64,000 bases of DNA, taken from assembly GCF_011297335.1 (NCBI RefSeq), contig NZ_JAAOTJ010000004.1:62001-126000 (forward strand), given 5' to 3'. The stretch's first letter is position 1, and every line of letters begins with the position of its first letter. The notes under the pieces are model-generated. The model was not told where the DNA came from and did no database searches. It saw only the letters and a list, made by a program, of their open reading frames with translations. This document shows, piece by piece, positions 34,360-46,149 of the stretch. A program made the translations under genes and the position numbers. The DNA is from Catellatospora methionotrophica (GTDB lineage Bacteria; Actinomycetota; Actinomycetes; Mycobacteriales; Micromonosporaceae).

Positions 34360-35406
34360 GTGACAGAAGGAACGCCAGCCCCCTCACCTCATCTGACTCA
34401 TGTGGATTCTCGCGGCGAGGCGCGGATGGTCGACGTCGCGGGCAAGGAGATCACGCTGCGTGCCGCCGTCGCGGCGGGACGTGTGGTCACCACGCGTGAC
34501 GTGCTCGACCTGCTGCGCGGGCGGGGCGTGCCGAAGGGCGACGCGCTCGGCGTGGCCCGGCTCGCCGGCATCATGGCCGCCAAGCGCACTCCCGATCTCA
34601 TCCCGCTGTGCCATCCCATCGCCATTCACGGCGTCACGGTGGACCTCACCGTCACCGACGACGGTGTCGACATCCGGGCGACCGTCCGCACCGCAGACCG
34701 TACCGGTGTCGAGATGGAGGCTCTGACCAGCGTCGCCGCGGCCGGACTCGCGCTCATCGACATGATCAAAGCGGTGGATCCTGCGGCGTCGATCGACGGC
34801 GTGCGGGTGCTGCGCAAGGAGGGCGGCAAGACCGGCCTCTGGGAACGCGAAGCCATGCCCGCGCTTTCCCGGCAGAGCCCCGCGCCAAACCTCACGGGGC
34901 CTGACACCGGGCCGCCCCGGGTCGTGGTGATCGTCGCGTCGACCCGCGCGGCCACCGGGGTGTACGAGGACCGGGGCGGCCCGCTGCTCGCCGACGGGCT
35001 GCGGGCCTTCGGCTGCGAGGTGGGCGACGTCGTCGTGGTGCCCGACGGCGCACCCGTACGCGAGGCGCTGCGCGCGGCACTGGACACCCGCCCCGACGCG
35101 ATCGTCACCACCGGCGGCACCGGGATCAGCCCGACCGACCGCACCCCGGACATGACCCGTGAACTGCTCGACTACGAGGTCCCCGGCATCGCCGACGCGG
35201 TACGCGGCAGCGGCGCGACCCCGCTCGCGGCGCTCTCGCGCGGCGTCACCGGGGTGGCCGGGCGGACCCTCGTGGTCAACCTGCCCGGCTCGACCGGCGG
35301 GGTGCGCGACGGGCTGACCGTGCTGGCCCAGGTGCTGCCGCACGCCGTGGAACAGCTGCGCGGCGCGGACCATCCGGCCTCGGCCACCCGAGGCACCGAG
35401 GTCTAG
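34360..35406 (+). CDS. moaCB: Bifunctional MoaC-MoaB/MogA molybdopterin biosynthesis protein
   Basis: 348 residues. The MoaC half (1-165) has the motif RMVDVAGKEITLRAAVAAG, PLCHPIAI, TGVEMEALTSVAAAGLALIDM and the catalytic KEGGKTG. The MogA/MoaB half (about 185-340) has TTGGTGISPTDRTPD and LPGSTGG. The first half makes cyclic pyranopterin monophosphate; the second adenylylates molybdopterin. The fusion is known in actinobacteria. GTG 34360 is used because an upstream ATG runs into a stop. moeA follows after nine bases. Confidence 0.93.
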   Translation: MTEGTPAPSPHLTHVDSRGEARMVDVAGKEITLRAAVAAGRVVTTRDVLDLLRGRGVPKGDALGVARLAGIMAAKRTPDLIPLCHPIAIHGVTVDLTVTDDGVDIRATVRTADRTGVEMEALTSVAAAGLALIDMIKAVDPAASIDGVRVLRKEGGKTGLWEREAMPALSRQSPAPNLTGPDTGPPRVVVIVASTRAATGVYEDRGGPLLADGLRAFGCEVGDVVVVPDGAPVREALRAALDTRPDAIVTTGGTGISPTDRTPDMTRELLDYEVPGIADAVRGSGATPLAALSRGVTGVAGRTLVVNLPGSTGGVRDGLTVLAQVLPHAVEQLRGADHPASATRGTEV

Positions 35407-35415
35407 GGTCGAATC

Positions 35416-36606
35416 ATGTCGACCGCTCCTGAGGACTGGGTTTCGGCGCGGCGCGCCGTGCACGCGGCGGGCTGGCGGGCGCAGCTCGCCCCGGTGACCG
35501 TCCCGCTGGCCGAGGCCGACGGGCTGACCCTGGCCACCGCGCTGGCGCCGCGCAGCGATCTGCCCGCGTTCCCGACGTCGAGCGTCGACGGCTGGGCGCT
35601 GCGCGGCCGGGGCCCGTGGCGGATCACCGGCCGGGTGCTGGCAGGCAGTGTGCCCGCGCCGCTGACCGGTGACGGCGTCGCGGTCGAGATCGCGACCGGG
35701 GCGATGGTGCCCGAGGGGACCGAGGCGATCCTGCGGGTCGAGCACTCCACCCGCAGCGGGGACCTGGTCGACGGCACCCCGAAGACCGAGCAGGAATGGC
35801 GGATGCCCGGCGAGGAGGCCCGCGCCGGAGAGCCGCTGCTGCCCGCCGGCACGCCGGTCACCCCGGCGGTGATCGGCTTGGCCGCGTCCTGCGGGCACGA
35901 CACGCTGCCGGTGCGCCCCGCGCCCCGCGCCGCGATGCTGGTCTTCGGCGACGAGCTGCTGACCTCGGGACCGCCCGCCGACGGGCGGATCCGCGACGCG
36001 CTGGGCCCGTCGGTCCCGGCGTACCTGCGGCGGCTGGGGGTGGCCTGCCGGCCCGCGACCCCGCCGATCAAGGACACGCTCGACGCGCACGTCGAGGCCC
36101 TGCGGACGGCCCTGGACAGCGGTGTCGACCTGGTCTGCACGACCGGCGGCACGATGCACGGCCCCGTCGACCACCTGCACCCGGCGCTGACCGAGCTCGG
36201 CGCGGCGTACGTGGTGAACACCGTGGCGGTGCGCCCCGGTTTCCCGATGCTGATCGCCGCGATCCCGCACGGTGGGCGGCCCCGGTTCATCGCCGGGCTG
36301 CCCGGCAACCCGCAGTCGGCCGTGGTGGCGCTGGTGTCGCTGGTCGTCCCCCTGCTGGCCGGGCTGGCAGGGCGGCCCGAGCCGACCCTGCCGCGGGTCA
36401 CCCTGGGCGAGCCGGTGCCGGGCCGCGGCGACTACACCCACCTGGCGCTGGTACGGATCGACCCGGTCGACGGCCTGGCCCGGCCGGTGTCCCACGTGGG
36501 CTCGGCGATGCTGCGCGGCCTGGCCGGCGCGAGGGGGTTCGCGGTCATCCCGCCGGGGGCCAGTGGCCGCGCCGGTGACGAGGTCGAACTGGTGGAGGTC
36601 CCGTGA
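35416..36606 (+). CDS. moeA: Molybdopterin molybdenumtransferase MoeA
   Basis: 396 residues. Order of features: TSSVDGWALRG (domain for ligand binding), TGAMVPEGTEAILRVE, VFGDELL, TTGGTMHGPVDHL (MPT-binding loop), LPGNPQSAVV, and a C-terminal beta-barrel. It inserts molybdate into adenylylated molybdopterin. The canonical D of VDGYAxR is kept. Some variation in the loop (TTGGTMHGP rather than TTGGVSMG) marks it as a diverged actinobacterial member. Its stop overlaps the moaE start by four bases. Confidence 0.88.
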   Translation: MSTAPEDWVSARRAVHAAGWRAQLAPVTVPLAEADGLTLATALAPRSDLPAFPTSSVDGWALRGRGPWRITGRVLAGSVPAPLTGDGVAVEIATGAMVPEGTEAILRVEHSTRSGDLVDGTPKTEQEWRMPGEEARAGEPLLPAGTPVTPAVIGLAASCGHDTLPVRPAPRAAMLVFGDELLTSGPPADGRIRDALGPSVPAYLRRLGVACRPATPPIKDTLDAHVEALRTALDSGVDLVCTTGGTMHGPVDHLHPALTELGAAYVVNTVAVRPGFPMLIAAIPHGGRPRFIAGLPGNPQSAVVALVSLVVPLLAGLAGRPEPTLPRVTLGEPVPGRGDYTHLALVRIDPVDGLARPVSHVGSAMLRGLAGARGFAVIPPGASGRAGDEVELVEVP

Positions 36607-37025
36607 ACCGCGTCGTCTGGCTTGAACTGACCACGGACGCCCTGGATGTGGCGCAGCACGAGGCTGCCGTGGCCGACCCCCGCGCGGGCGCGGTGGTGAG
36701 CTTCGCGGGGGTGGTCCGCGACCACGACCATGGCCGGTCCGTGGCCACACTCACCTACGAGGCGCATCCGAGCGCGGTCGACGTGCTGCGCGAGGTCGCC
36801 CAGGAGCTGGCCGACGATCCCGACGTGTACGCGGTCGCGGTGTCCCACCGGTTCGGCCCGCTGAAGATCGGGGACGTCGCGCTGGCCGCCGCGGTCTCCA
36901 CCGCGCACCGCGCTGCGGCCTTCAACGCGTGCGCGCGGCTCGTCGACCTGGTCAAGCAGCGCCTGCCCATCTGGAAGCACCAGACCTTCACCGACGGCAC
37001 CGACGAGTGGGTCAACTGCCCCTGA
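36603..37025 (+). CDS. moaE: Molybdopterin synthase catalytic subunit MoaE
   Basis: 140 residues with AGAVVSFAGVVRDHDHGR, YEAHPSAV, VAVSHRFGPLKIGDVALA, the C-terminal catalytic lysine segment LPIWKHQTFTDG and WVNCP. It transfers sulfur from MoaD thiocarboxylate to cyclic pyranopterin monophosphate. Its MoaD partner is encoded 9 kb away (45901-46149). GTG start within GTGA overlap with moeA. Last gene of the unit. Confidence 0.93.
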   Translation: MNRVVWLELTTDALDVAQHEAAVADPRAGAVVSFAGVVRDHDHGRSVATLTYEAHPSAVDVLREVAQELADDPDVYAVAVSHRFGPLKIGDVALAAAVSTAHRAAAFNACARLVDLVKQRLPIWKHQTFTDGTDEWVNCP

Positions 37026-37046
37026 CGCCGCCGCGTCCTGCTGCGA

Positions 37047-37098
37047 AAACAGGGAAACTGCTGCCTCCCGTACGCCGGAGGCAGCAGTTTCCCTGTTT
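37047..37098. terminator. Bidirectional terminator, 22-bp perfect stem
   Basis: Arms 37047-37068 and 37077-37098 are perfectly complementary around an eight-base loop, between convergent moaE and the GT87-like gene. The arms include CAGGGAAACTG/CAGTTTCCCTG, similar in core to the hairpins at 3652 and 25515. Confidence 0.92.
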
Positions 37099-37103
37099 CG
37101 GTG

Positions 37104-38540
37104 TCAGTGCTCGGCCGGTGCGCCCGCGGTGGCGGGAGCGGGGGCCGGGGTGTCGGTGCGGCGGGTGACCGGGAGCGGGCGGGCGACGGGCACGCGCTGG
37201 GGCGTGGTGCCGCCGAACGCGGGCTCGGCGCCGGGTCGCGACGGCAGCGCCGCGACCAGCACGATCAGCGCGATGGCCAGCGAGTTCTCGGCCAGCATGC
37301 CGAACAGCCCGTCGGCGTAGTGCGACACCGCCGGGGCCTGGTGCTCGTACGGCCAGATCGGCGAGATCAGGAACAGCAAGTAGAGCCCGATCGCGGCGCC
37401 CGCGTGCCGTGCGCCGACCAGCGCCGGGAACCAGATCGGCTCCCGCAGCCCCGGCGTGGACCGCCCGCGCGCCGCCAGCCCGCGACCGGCCGCCCGGCGG
37501 CGCAGCGCCTGGTCGGCGAGCGCGATGACGGCGGGCACGACCCAGACCAGGTGGTGCGTCCAGGAGATCGGGCTGACCACGTTCGCGGTCAGGCCGACCA
37601 GGGTGAACGCGATCAGCTCGTCGCCCTCGGAGTGTGCCGCCGCGGCGCGGGTCAGCCCGACCGCGAGCAGCACCAGCGCGAACGCGATCCAGAGCGGGCT
37701 GGGCGCGGTCGCGGTGTCGTACAGCCGCGACAGCAGCCCGGCCAGGGACTGGTTCGGCGTCATGTCCGCCACGCCGACCCGCTCCGTCTGGAAGATCACG
37801 CTGCCCCAGTACAGGGCCGACTCGTGCGGGACGATCACCCAGGCGGCGGCGGTGGCGACCAGGCCGGAAGCGGTGGCCGTGAGCGCTGCTCGCCACTGCT
37901 TGCTGACCAGGAAGTACACGATGAACAACGCGGGCGTCAGCTTGATCGCCATGGCGATGCCGACGCCGACGCCCGCCCAGCGCCAGCCGCGGCGCAGGGC
38001 CACCAGGTCGGTCATGATGAGCGCGAACAGCAGCAGGTTCACCTGTCCGAAGCCGAGCGTCTCGCGCACCGGCTCGATGGCGGCGAACAGCGGCAGCGCG
38101 ACGGCGACGGTCATCCAGCGCGGCCAGCCGCACCGGTCGGCGACCGGGATCAGCAGCGCGGCCAGCACCATGCCCAGCGCGACCAGGCCGAAGACCATGT
38201 TGAACAGTCCCGCGGCGGACGGTGTGAGGGCGGCCATCGGCAGCATCAGCAGCGCCGCGAACGGCGGGTACGTGAACCCGAGGGTCGTGTCGGGAGCGAT
38301 GAACTCGTACAGCTCGCCGCCGCCGCTCCACCACACCACCGCGCCGTGATAGATCTTCATGTCGAAGAAGTCGTACCACCGTCCGAAGTTCTGCTCCGTC
38401 ACCCAGGCGGCGTAGCAGATGGCGGCGACGATGCCGACTCGGACGAGCGTGCGACGATCCCACTGCGGGGATCTCCAGTCACGGATGAAGCGGGGGATCC
38501 TGGTGAGGCGGGGCTGACTGCCAACGCCGGGTGCCGGCAT
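37104..38540 (-). CDS. GT87/DUF2029 family mannosyltransferase-like membrane protein
   Basis: 478 residues with about 11 spans. Features of alpha-1,2-mannosyltransferase relatives: FFDMKIYHGAVVWW and TLGFTYPPFAALLMLPMA in the first outer loop, GFGQVNLLLFALIMTDL, GIAMAIKLTPALFIVYFL and VSPISWTHHLVWV. It resembles mycobacterial PimE-type GT-C enzymes acting on phosphoinositol mannosides, although the exact acceptor is not shown by sequence. ATG 38540 follows GAAGGAGGTGG; the open frame continues to 38687 but lacks this support. Confidence 0.82.
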   Translation of the reverse strand: MPAPGVGSQPRLTRIPRFIRDWRSPQWDRRTLVRVGIVAAICYAAWVTEQNFGRWYDFFDMKIYHGAVVWWSGGGELYEFIAPDTTLGFTYPPFAALLMLPMAALTPSAAGLFNMVFGLVALGMVLAALLIPVADRCGWPRWMTVAVALPLFAAIEPVRETLGFGQVNLLLFALIMTDLVALRRGWRWAGVGVGIAMAIKLTPALFIVYFLVSKQWRAALTATASGLVATAAAWVIVPHESALYWGSVIFQTERVGVADMTPNQSLAGLLSRLYDTATAPSPLWIAFALVLLAVGLTRAAAAHSEGDELIAFTLVGLTANVVSPISWTHHLVWVVPAVIALADQALRRRAAGRGLAARGRSTPGLREPIWFPALVGARHAGAAIGLYLLFLISPIWPYEHQAPAVSHYADGLFGMLAENSLAIALIVLVAALPSRPGAEPAFGGTTPQRVPVARPLPVTRRTDTPAPAPATAGAPAEH

Positions 38541-38852
38541 GGCGTCGCCACCTCCTTCAAGGGGTCGGGTCTCGGCATCGTCGCGCGGCGACGATCCTCG
38601 GCCGGGCCGTTCGTGTCTGCTGAGCAGCCTAGAACGGCGCACCACTCCAGTACCTCCCGTGTTACCCGACCGTGTCCGATCCCACACGACTTTGCGACAT
38701 TTCTAGCTGGTTAACGCAGCCTGCGAAGTTAAGGTGATTGGCGTCACACCATCACCTCTGGCTGGGAAAACGCACTCTCTGTATGTCGCAACGGCACAGC
38801 GGGGAACGAAGAAACGCCGATGTCCGGCCCCTCCCCGTGCTGCGTACCCGCA
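38541..38852. other. Intergenic region, leader of the GT87-like gene
   Basis: About 310 bases without a gene. It contains the strong ribosome site of the leftward GT87-like gene, a perfect hairpin ATCGTCGC-GCG-GCGACGAT (38577-38595) that would lie in its leader, and an inverted pair AGGTGAT (38732-38738)/ATCACCT (38751-38757) that could be an operator. The 3' end of the DoxX-like gene adjoins; no clear terminator was seen for the upstream gene. Confidence 0.4.
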
Positions 38853-39374
38853 TCAACCGAGATGTAACTGTTCCGTCGCCTTCTGCTGTGCCTTGCGCAG
38901 CGACTTCTGGGCCGACTTCTGCGCGTGGTGAACGGCCTTGCGCCCGCGCCAGCCGAGGCTGGGCGAACCGGCCGTGTCGACGGCGGCCAGTAGCAGGCCG
39001 GCCAGCAGCCCGAGGTTCTTGGCGAAGTGCACCAGCTCGTCGTTGCGCCGCTCAGGGTTCTCGATGCGCCAGAACGGGTGCCCGACCAGCGTGGCCGGGA
39101 TGAGGGTGCCCGCCAGCAGGGCGGCGGCGGGCCGGGGCGCGGTGCCGGTGGCCAGCATCGCCCCGGCGACGACCTGCACCCCGGCGTTGACCCGGACCAG
39201 GGTCTTGGTCTCGGTGGGCAGTCGCGAGTCCACGGCTTCCAGCAGGGGCACGACCTGCTCCGCGAGAGGCTCCGCCTTGACGGCGTACCGGTCGGGTTTC
39301 AGCAGCGCCTGCGCCCCGGCGGCGATGAACAGGCCGCCGAGCAGGGCGCGGGCTACCCCTCGTACTGGTCTCAT
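38853..39374 (-). CDS. DoxX family membrane protein
   Basis: 173 residues from ATG 39374. Spans include ALLGGLFIAAGAQALLK, VVAGAMLATG, AALLAGTLIPATLVGHPFW and NLGLLAGLLLAAVD. The order GLFIAAG, VGHPFWRIENPERRN and FAKNLGLLAGL is typical of actinobacterial DoxX-like proteins. The C-terminal 35 residues are basic, Ala/Lys/Gln-rich and probably helical in the cytoplasm. DoxX proteins are associated with redox or thiol stress complexes in some actinobacteria. It follows a small membrane-anchored gene by 10 bases. Confidence 0.8.
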   Translation of the reverse strand: MRPVRGVARALLGGLFIAAGAQALLKPDRYAVKAEPLAEQVVPLLEAVDSRLPTETKTLVRVNAGVQVVAGAMLATGTAPRPAAALLAGTLIPATLVGHPFWRIENPERRNDELVHFAKNLGLLAGLLLAAVDTAGSPSLGWRGRKAVHHAQKSAQKSLRKAQQKATEQLHLG

Positions 39375-39384
39375 ACCGCCATTA

Positions 39385-39864
39385 TCAGGGACGTTCGCCC
39401 ATGCAAAGGACGAAATCCAAACCCTCCAGCTCACTGTCGAAGAAGTAGTGGTACCGGTAGTTCTTCACGTCGGCGCACTCGCCCGTGTCGCTGGTGGCGT
39501 CGAATCGCGCCAGCACCTCCAGGGCGCCGGGCGAGCATTCGGTGAGCACCAGCTCGGGGTCCTTCTCGGTGCCCTGGTTGGCCACGCAGTCACCCGGCTG
39601 GGCGAACCGCGCGGTGCGCGGCGGCCCGGAGGGGGTGGCCGTGGCGACCGGGATCGGCGGGGCGTCGGCGCCGAAGGGGTTCGGCACGATCTTGAGCACG
39701 ACGAGTACGCCGATGAAGATCAGCAGAGATGCCAGCAGCAGCGCGATGCCGATGATCGCGGGGCCTCGGCCGCCCATGCGCGGCCGGGGTGGCGGCTGCA
39801 CGATCGGCAGCAGCTCGGTCGGCTGCGCCAGGGGCTCGGACGGGTATCGGTCAGGGGTGTGCAA
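39385..39864 (-). CDS. Small membrane-anchored protein, LppU/SCO3897-like
   Basis: About 159 residues. A proline-rich cytoplasmic head (1-30) is followed by one span (about 34-58) and an outer domain with GDCVANQG, VLTECSPGA, GECADV and FVLCMGE; four cysteines in this pattern resemble LppU-like septum-formation-type domains. TTG 39864 is chosen with GGAG upstream; no ATG or GTG nearby gives a better start. Divergent from the prepilin peptidase. The function is unknown. Confidence 0.6.
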   Translation of the reverse strand: MHTPDRYPSEPLAQPTELLPIVQPPPRPRMGGRGPAIIGIALLLASLLIFIGVLVVLKIVPNPFGADAPPIPVATATPSGPPRTARFAQPGDCVANQGTEKDPELVLTECSPGALEVLARFDATSDTGECADVKNYRYHYFFDSELEGLDFVLCMGERP

Positions 39865-39918
39865 AGCGGGGCTCCGCGGGGACGAGATCGGGGTGCGTGC
39901 CAAGGTACCGTGCGCGAC

Positions 39919-40671
39919 ATGCCCCTCGATTCCTCCATCCCGATGTTGTCGGTGACCGCGGGTGCAATCCTGGGCGCGCTGACCCCCCGGGTGGCGTATC
40001 GGCTGTCGGTGGCCTGGGGCGAGCCCACGCTGACCGGCTGTGCGCAGTGCGGTGGACCGTTCGCGGCGGGGCGGGCCGGGTGGTGGGCGTTCGCGGCCCG
40101 GTGCGCCTCGTGCGGTGTACGCCAGGGGCCGAGTCCATGGTGGACGGTGCCGGTGGGCGCGCTCGCGGCCGGGGCGACCGCGCTGAGCCTCGCCGGGAAG
40201 GGCTGGGCGCTGGCCGCCGGGCTGCTGCTCTGCGCCACCGGCGTGCTGCTGGCGGCGATCGACCTGGCGGTGCAGCGCCTGCCCGACCCCGTCGTGTGGC
40301 GCCTGGCCGTGGCCGTCGCGGCACTGCTGGCGATCGCGGCGGCGACCGGCGGCGGCTGGTCCGCGTACGCCCGCGCCCTGGGCGGAGGGGCGGCCCTGCT
40401 GGCCGCCTACGGCCTGCTCGCCCTGCTGACCGGCGGCCAGTTCGGCCTCGGCGACGCGAAGGTGGCGGGCGTGGCCGGCCTGCTGCTCGGCTGGATCGGC
40501 TGGCCCGCGGTCCTGGCCGGCGGCATGTTCGGGCTGTTCCTGAACGGCCTCACCGCGATCGTCCTGCTCGCCCTGCGCCGCGTGACCTGGCGCGGTTCCC
40601 TCCCCATGGGCCCCGCCCTCCTCACCGGTTTCCTCCTGGCCCTGCTCGCCACAACCCTCCCCCTCGACTAG
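39919..40671 (+). CDS. Prepilin peptidase (A24 family)
   Basis: 250 residues with about seven spans. The N-terminal cytoplasmic loop has two cysteine pairs (CAQC, CASC) as in PilD, and the two aspartates expected for aspartic catalysis appear as AAIDLAVQRLPDP (about 114) and FGLGDAKVAGVAG (about 178). It cleaves leader peptides from pilin-like proteins; no pilus genes lie in the window. ATG 39919 is used; GTG 39910 in the same frame has slightly better upstream sequence (AAGG). Confidence 0.85.
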   Translation: MPLDSSIPMLSVTAGAILGALTPRVAYRLSVAWGEPTLTGCAQCGGPFAAGRAGWWAFAARCASCGVRQGPSPWWTVPVGALAAGATALSLAGKGWALAAGLLLCATGVLLAAIDLAVQRLPDPVVWRLAVAVAALLAIAAATGGGWSAYARALGGGAALLAAYGLLALLTGGQFGLGDAKVAGVAGLLLGWIGWPAVLAGGMFGLFLNGLTAIVLLALRRVTWRGSLPMGPALLTGFLLALLATTLPLD

Positions 40672-40719
40672 AAGGAAGGGCACCTTCCCATCGCCATACG
40701 TGGTGGAAGGGCCCCTTCT
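40670..40719. terminator. Hairpin between prepilin peptidase and LuxR regulator
   Basis: AGAAGGAAGGGCACCTTCCCA (40670-40690) pairs imperfectly with TGGAAGGGCCCCTTCT (40704-40719). It begins inside the TAG stop of the peptidase and probably terminates both convergent transcripts. Confidence 0.55.
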
Positions 40720-40776
40720 CAAGGCTGCAAGGGTGCTGAGCCGGGGCGCAGCCTGCGGAGGCAGGTGTCGACCGGC

Positions 40777-41391
40777 TCAGATCAGGAACAGCCGGGCTGC
40801 GGCCTGCAGGGCCTGGGTGCGGTTGTGCACGCCGAGCTTGTCGTAGAGCCGCGCCACGTAGGTGCGCACCGTCGACTCGGTCAGTCGCATGCGCACCGCG
40901 ATCGCGGCCAGGCTGCCACCGGTGCTCAGCTGATGCAGGATCTGCTCCTCGCGCGGGCTGAGCGCGGTGGACCGGGTCCGGCGGCGGGCCATCGCCTCGG
41001 CGAGGTTGGGCGCGGTGAACGAGGCCGGGGCCGCCGCCGCGTGCCGCACCGCCGACATCAGCAGCTCGACCGGCGCGGTACGGGGCAGGTATGCCGACAG
41101 CCCGGCCTGCAGCGCCTGCAACAGCAGCCCGTCCTCGGTGGGCCCGGTGAGCACCAGCCCGAGCTGCGGACGGACGGTGCGCAGCTCGGCGGCCAGCTGC
41201 AACCCGCCCTGGCCGGGCACGGCGACGTCGATGCTGACCACGTCCGGATCGAGCGTGCCGAGCAGGTCGCGGGTCTCCTCCCCGGTCGCGGCCTGACCGA
41301 TCAGGTCGATGTCCGGAGAGGCCGCGCAGGCGGCGCCGTATCCCAGCCGCACCAGCGTGACAGGGTCAACCGCGATCAGCTTCACCGGCAA
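40777..41391 (-). CDS. NarL/LuxR family response regulator
   Basis: 204 residues. The receiver domain (1-115) has the phosphoacceptor region DVVSIDVAVPG with Asp near 54 and a switch LVLTGPTEDG. A LuxR helix-turn-helix follows (about 140-200): LSPREEQILHQLSTGGS, RMRLTESTVRTYVARLYDKLGVHNRTQAL. No sensor kinase is adjacent. TTG 41391 has GAGGAG six bases upstream and gives the family's usual N-terminus; GTG 41385 is also possible. Confidence 0.85.
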   Translation of the reverse strand: MPVKLIAVDPVTLVRLGYGAACAASPDIDLIGQAATGEETRDLLGTLDPDVVSIDVAVPGQGGLQLAAELRTVRPQLGLVLTGPTEDGLLLQALQAGLSAYLPRTAPVELLMSAVRHAAAAPASFTAPNLAEAMARRRTRSTALSPREEQILHQLSTGGSLAAIAVRMRLTESTVRTYVARLYDKLGVHNRTQALQAAARLFLI

Positions 41392-41499
41392 AGGGGACTC
41401 CTCGTGACGCCGCGGACACTTCCGTCCTACTGAGCGTCGCCGGACGCGCCGGTGTCACTGCCCTGTCACCGCGCTCGGCCGTTCGGTCGTCCCCGCTGG

Positions 41500-44538
<3,039 letters not shown>

Positions 44539-44603
44539 GCAGCATCCTGACATGTTCGACGGGTCCGGCGGCACCCGCCACGCGCGTCAGTGAGAGTTGT
44601 TAC

Positions 44604-45887
44604 CTACATCGCGCGCAGTTCGACCAATGTGATATCCGGCGGTGCGCCGACCCGCACCGGCGGGCCCCAGAACCCGGCGCCGTTGGTCACGTACACCTTC
44701 GTGCCGTCGACCTCGCCGAGCCCCGAGATGACCGGCTGCTGCAGGGCCGCGATCAGGTTGAACGGCACCATCTGACCGCCGTGGGTGTGCCCGGACAGCT
44801 GCAGGTCCACACCGTGCTTCGCGGCCTCGAACGCCTGGATCGGCTGGTGCGCCAGCAGCACCACGGGCTTGCCCGGGTCGCGGCCGTCGAGCGTCTTGGC
44901 GAAGTCCGGACCGCCCTCGCCGAGGTCGCCGCCGCTGACGTCGTTGACCCCGGCCAGGGTCAGCCCCCGGATGTCGAGCCGCTCGTTCTGCAGCGGCCGC
45001 ATGCCCAGGCGGTCGACCTCGACCAGCCACTCCTCGGCCCCGGAGAAGTACTCGTGGTTGCCGGTGACGAAGTAAGCGCCGTCGCGCGAGCGCAGGTCGG
45101 CCAGCGGCGCGGCCTCGTCGCCCAGCTCTTCGACGGTGCCGTCGACCAGGTCGCCCGCGACGGCGATCAGGTCGGGGCTCAGGCCGTTGATGGAGCGCAC
45201 GATGCGGCGGCTGTGCTCGACACCGGTCAGCGGGCCCAGGTGGATGTCGCTGACCAGGGCGATCTTGTAGCCGTCCATGCTGCGGGGGAGCTTGGCGAGG
45301 GGGATCTGGACACGCTTGAGCACCGGGTCGCCGAGCGCCGTCTTCACGCCGTACGCGGTGATGCCGGTGGCGGTCAGCCCGGCGAAGATCGCCGCGCTGC
45401 GCGCGATGAGCAGCCGTCGGCTCGGGTCGGCCGGTCCGGCGACCTCGGCCGGGCTCTCAGCGGCCGGGGGCAGGCCGGGCTCGGCGAGCATGGTCTGCGA
45501 TGCGGCGGACCCGGTGCCGGCGGGGGCGGTCGCGGCGTCGTGGCTGGTGGCCGGGGTACGGTCGGCGGCCGGGCGGCGGGCCCAGGTGCGGTTGGCGATC
45601 ACCCGGGGGATCTCCAGCACCAGCAGCGTGACCAGCAGGTAGAACAGGACGGCCAGCCACATGTAGCCGACCAGCGGGATGACCCAGGACGCCTTCGCGC
45701 CGACCGCCCGCGGCACGATGAACGCCGCCAGCAGGGCGACCGCCAGCGCGATGATCGCGATCCCGCCGATCCGGCGGCCGCGCTTCGTCGTGGTGGTGTC
45801 CTTGACCAGGCGCTTGTACAGGTACCAGTGGATCGGGCCGACGACGATCAGCACCAGGCCGAAGAACATCAGCGCTTGCAGCACCAC
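44604..45887 (-). CDS. Membrane-anchored metallophosphoesterase (YkuE type)
   Basis: 427 residues. Four N-terminal spans (about 1-110) and a linker precede a further hydrophobic segment (about 160-180), then a calcineurin-like domain with the full metal-ligand set: VSDIHLG, AGDLVDG, TGNHEYF, AHQP and SGHTHGGQ. It lies 13 bases after moaD on the same strand. Members hydrolyse phosphate esters such as UDP-diacylglucosamine or lipid phosphates outside or at the membrane; the substrate here is unknown. GTG 45887 follows AAAGGA. Confidence 0.85.
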   Translation of the reverse strand: MVLQALMFFGLVLIVVGPIHWYLYKRLVKDTTTTKRGRRIGGIAIIALAVALLAAFIVPRAVGAKASWVIPLVGYMWLAVLFYLLVTLLVLEIPRVIANRTWARRPAADRTPATSHDAATAPAGTGSAASQTMLAEPGLPPAAESPAEVAGPADPSRRLLIARSAAIFAGLTATGITAYGVKTALGDPVLKRVQIPLAKLPRSMDGYKIALVSDIHLGPLTGVEHSRRIVRSINGLSPDLIAVAGDLVDGTVEELGDEAAPLADLRSRDGAYFVTGNHEYFSGAEEWLVEVDRLGMRPLQNERLDIRGLTLAGVNDVSGGDLGEGGPDFAKTLDGRDPGKPVVLLAHQPIQAFEAAKHGVDLQLSGHTHGGQMVPFNLIAALQQPVISGLGEVDGTKVYVTNGAGFWGPPVRVGAPPDITLVELRAM

Positions 45888-45900
45888 GGGGGTTTTCCTT

Positions 45901-46149
45901 TCACCCGCCGGCGAAGGGCGGGAGCACGTCCACGGTCACGCCGGAGGGAAGCGGCGCGCGGCGGTCGTGCCAGGCTAGCCCGTCAACCAGAAAGCTGGCT
46001 GAAAGCAGCACCCGGCCCAGACCGTCCCCGTGCGCGGCGCTGAGTTCCTTGATCAGCTGGGTGAGGTCCTGCCCCGCGGGCAGCTCCTCCTCGGTGACGC
46101 CCGCGGCCGCGCGGGCTCCGGCGAAGTAGCGAATCGTGATCACAGTCAT
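45901..46149 (-). CDS. moaD: Molybdopterin synthase sulfur carrier MoaD
   Basis: 82 residues with a ubiquitin-like fold (MTVITIRYFAGARAAAGV) ending in the required GG. The C-terminal thiocarboxylate donates sulfur to MoaE. ATG 46149 overlaps the moaA stop by four bases; the longer frame to 46227 has no support. The start of the metallophosphoesterase follows after 13 bases. Confidence 0.9.
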   Translation of the reverse strand: MTVITIRYFAGARAAAGVTEEELPAGQDLTQLIKELSAAHGDGLGRVLLSASFLVDGLAWHDRRAPLPSGVTVDVLPPFAGG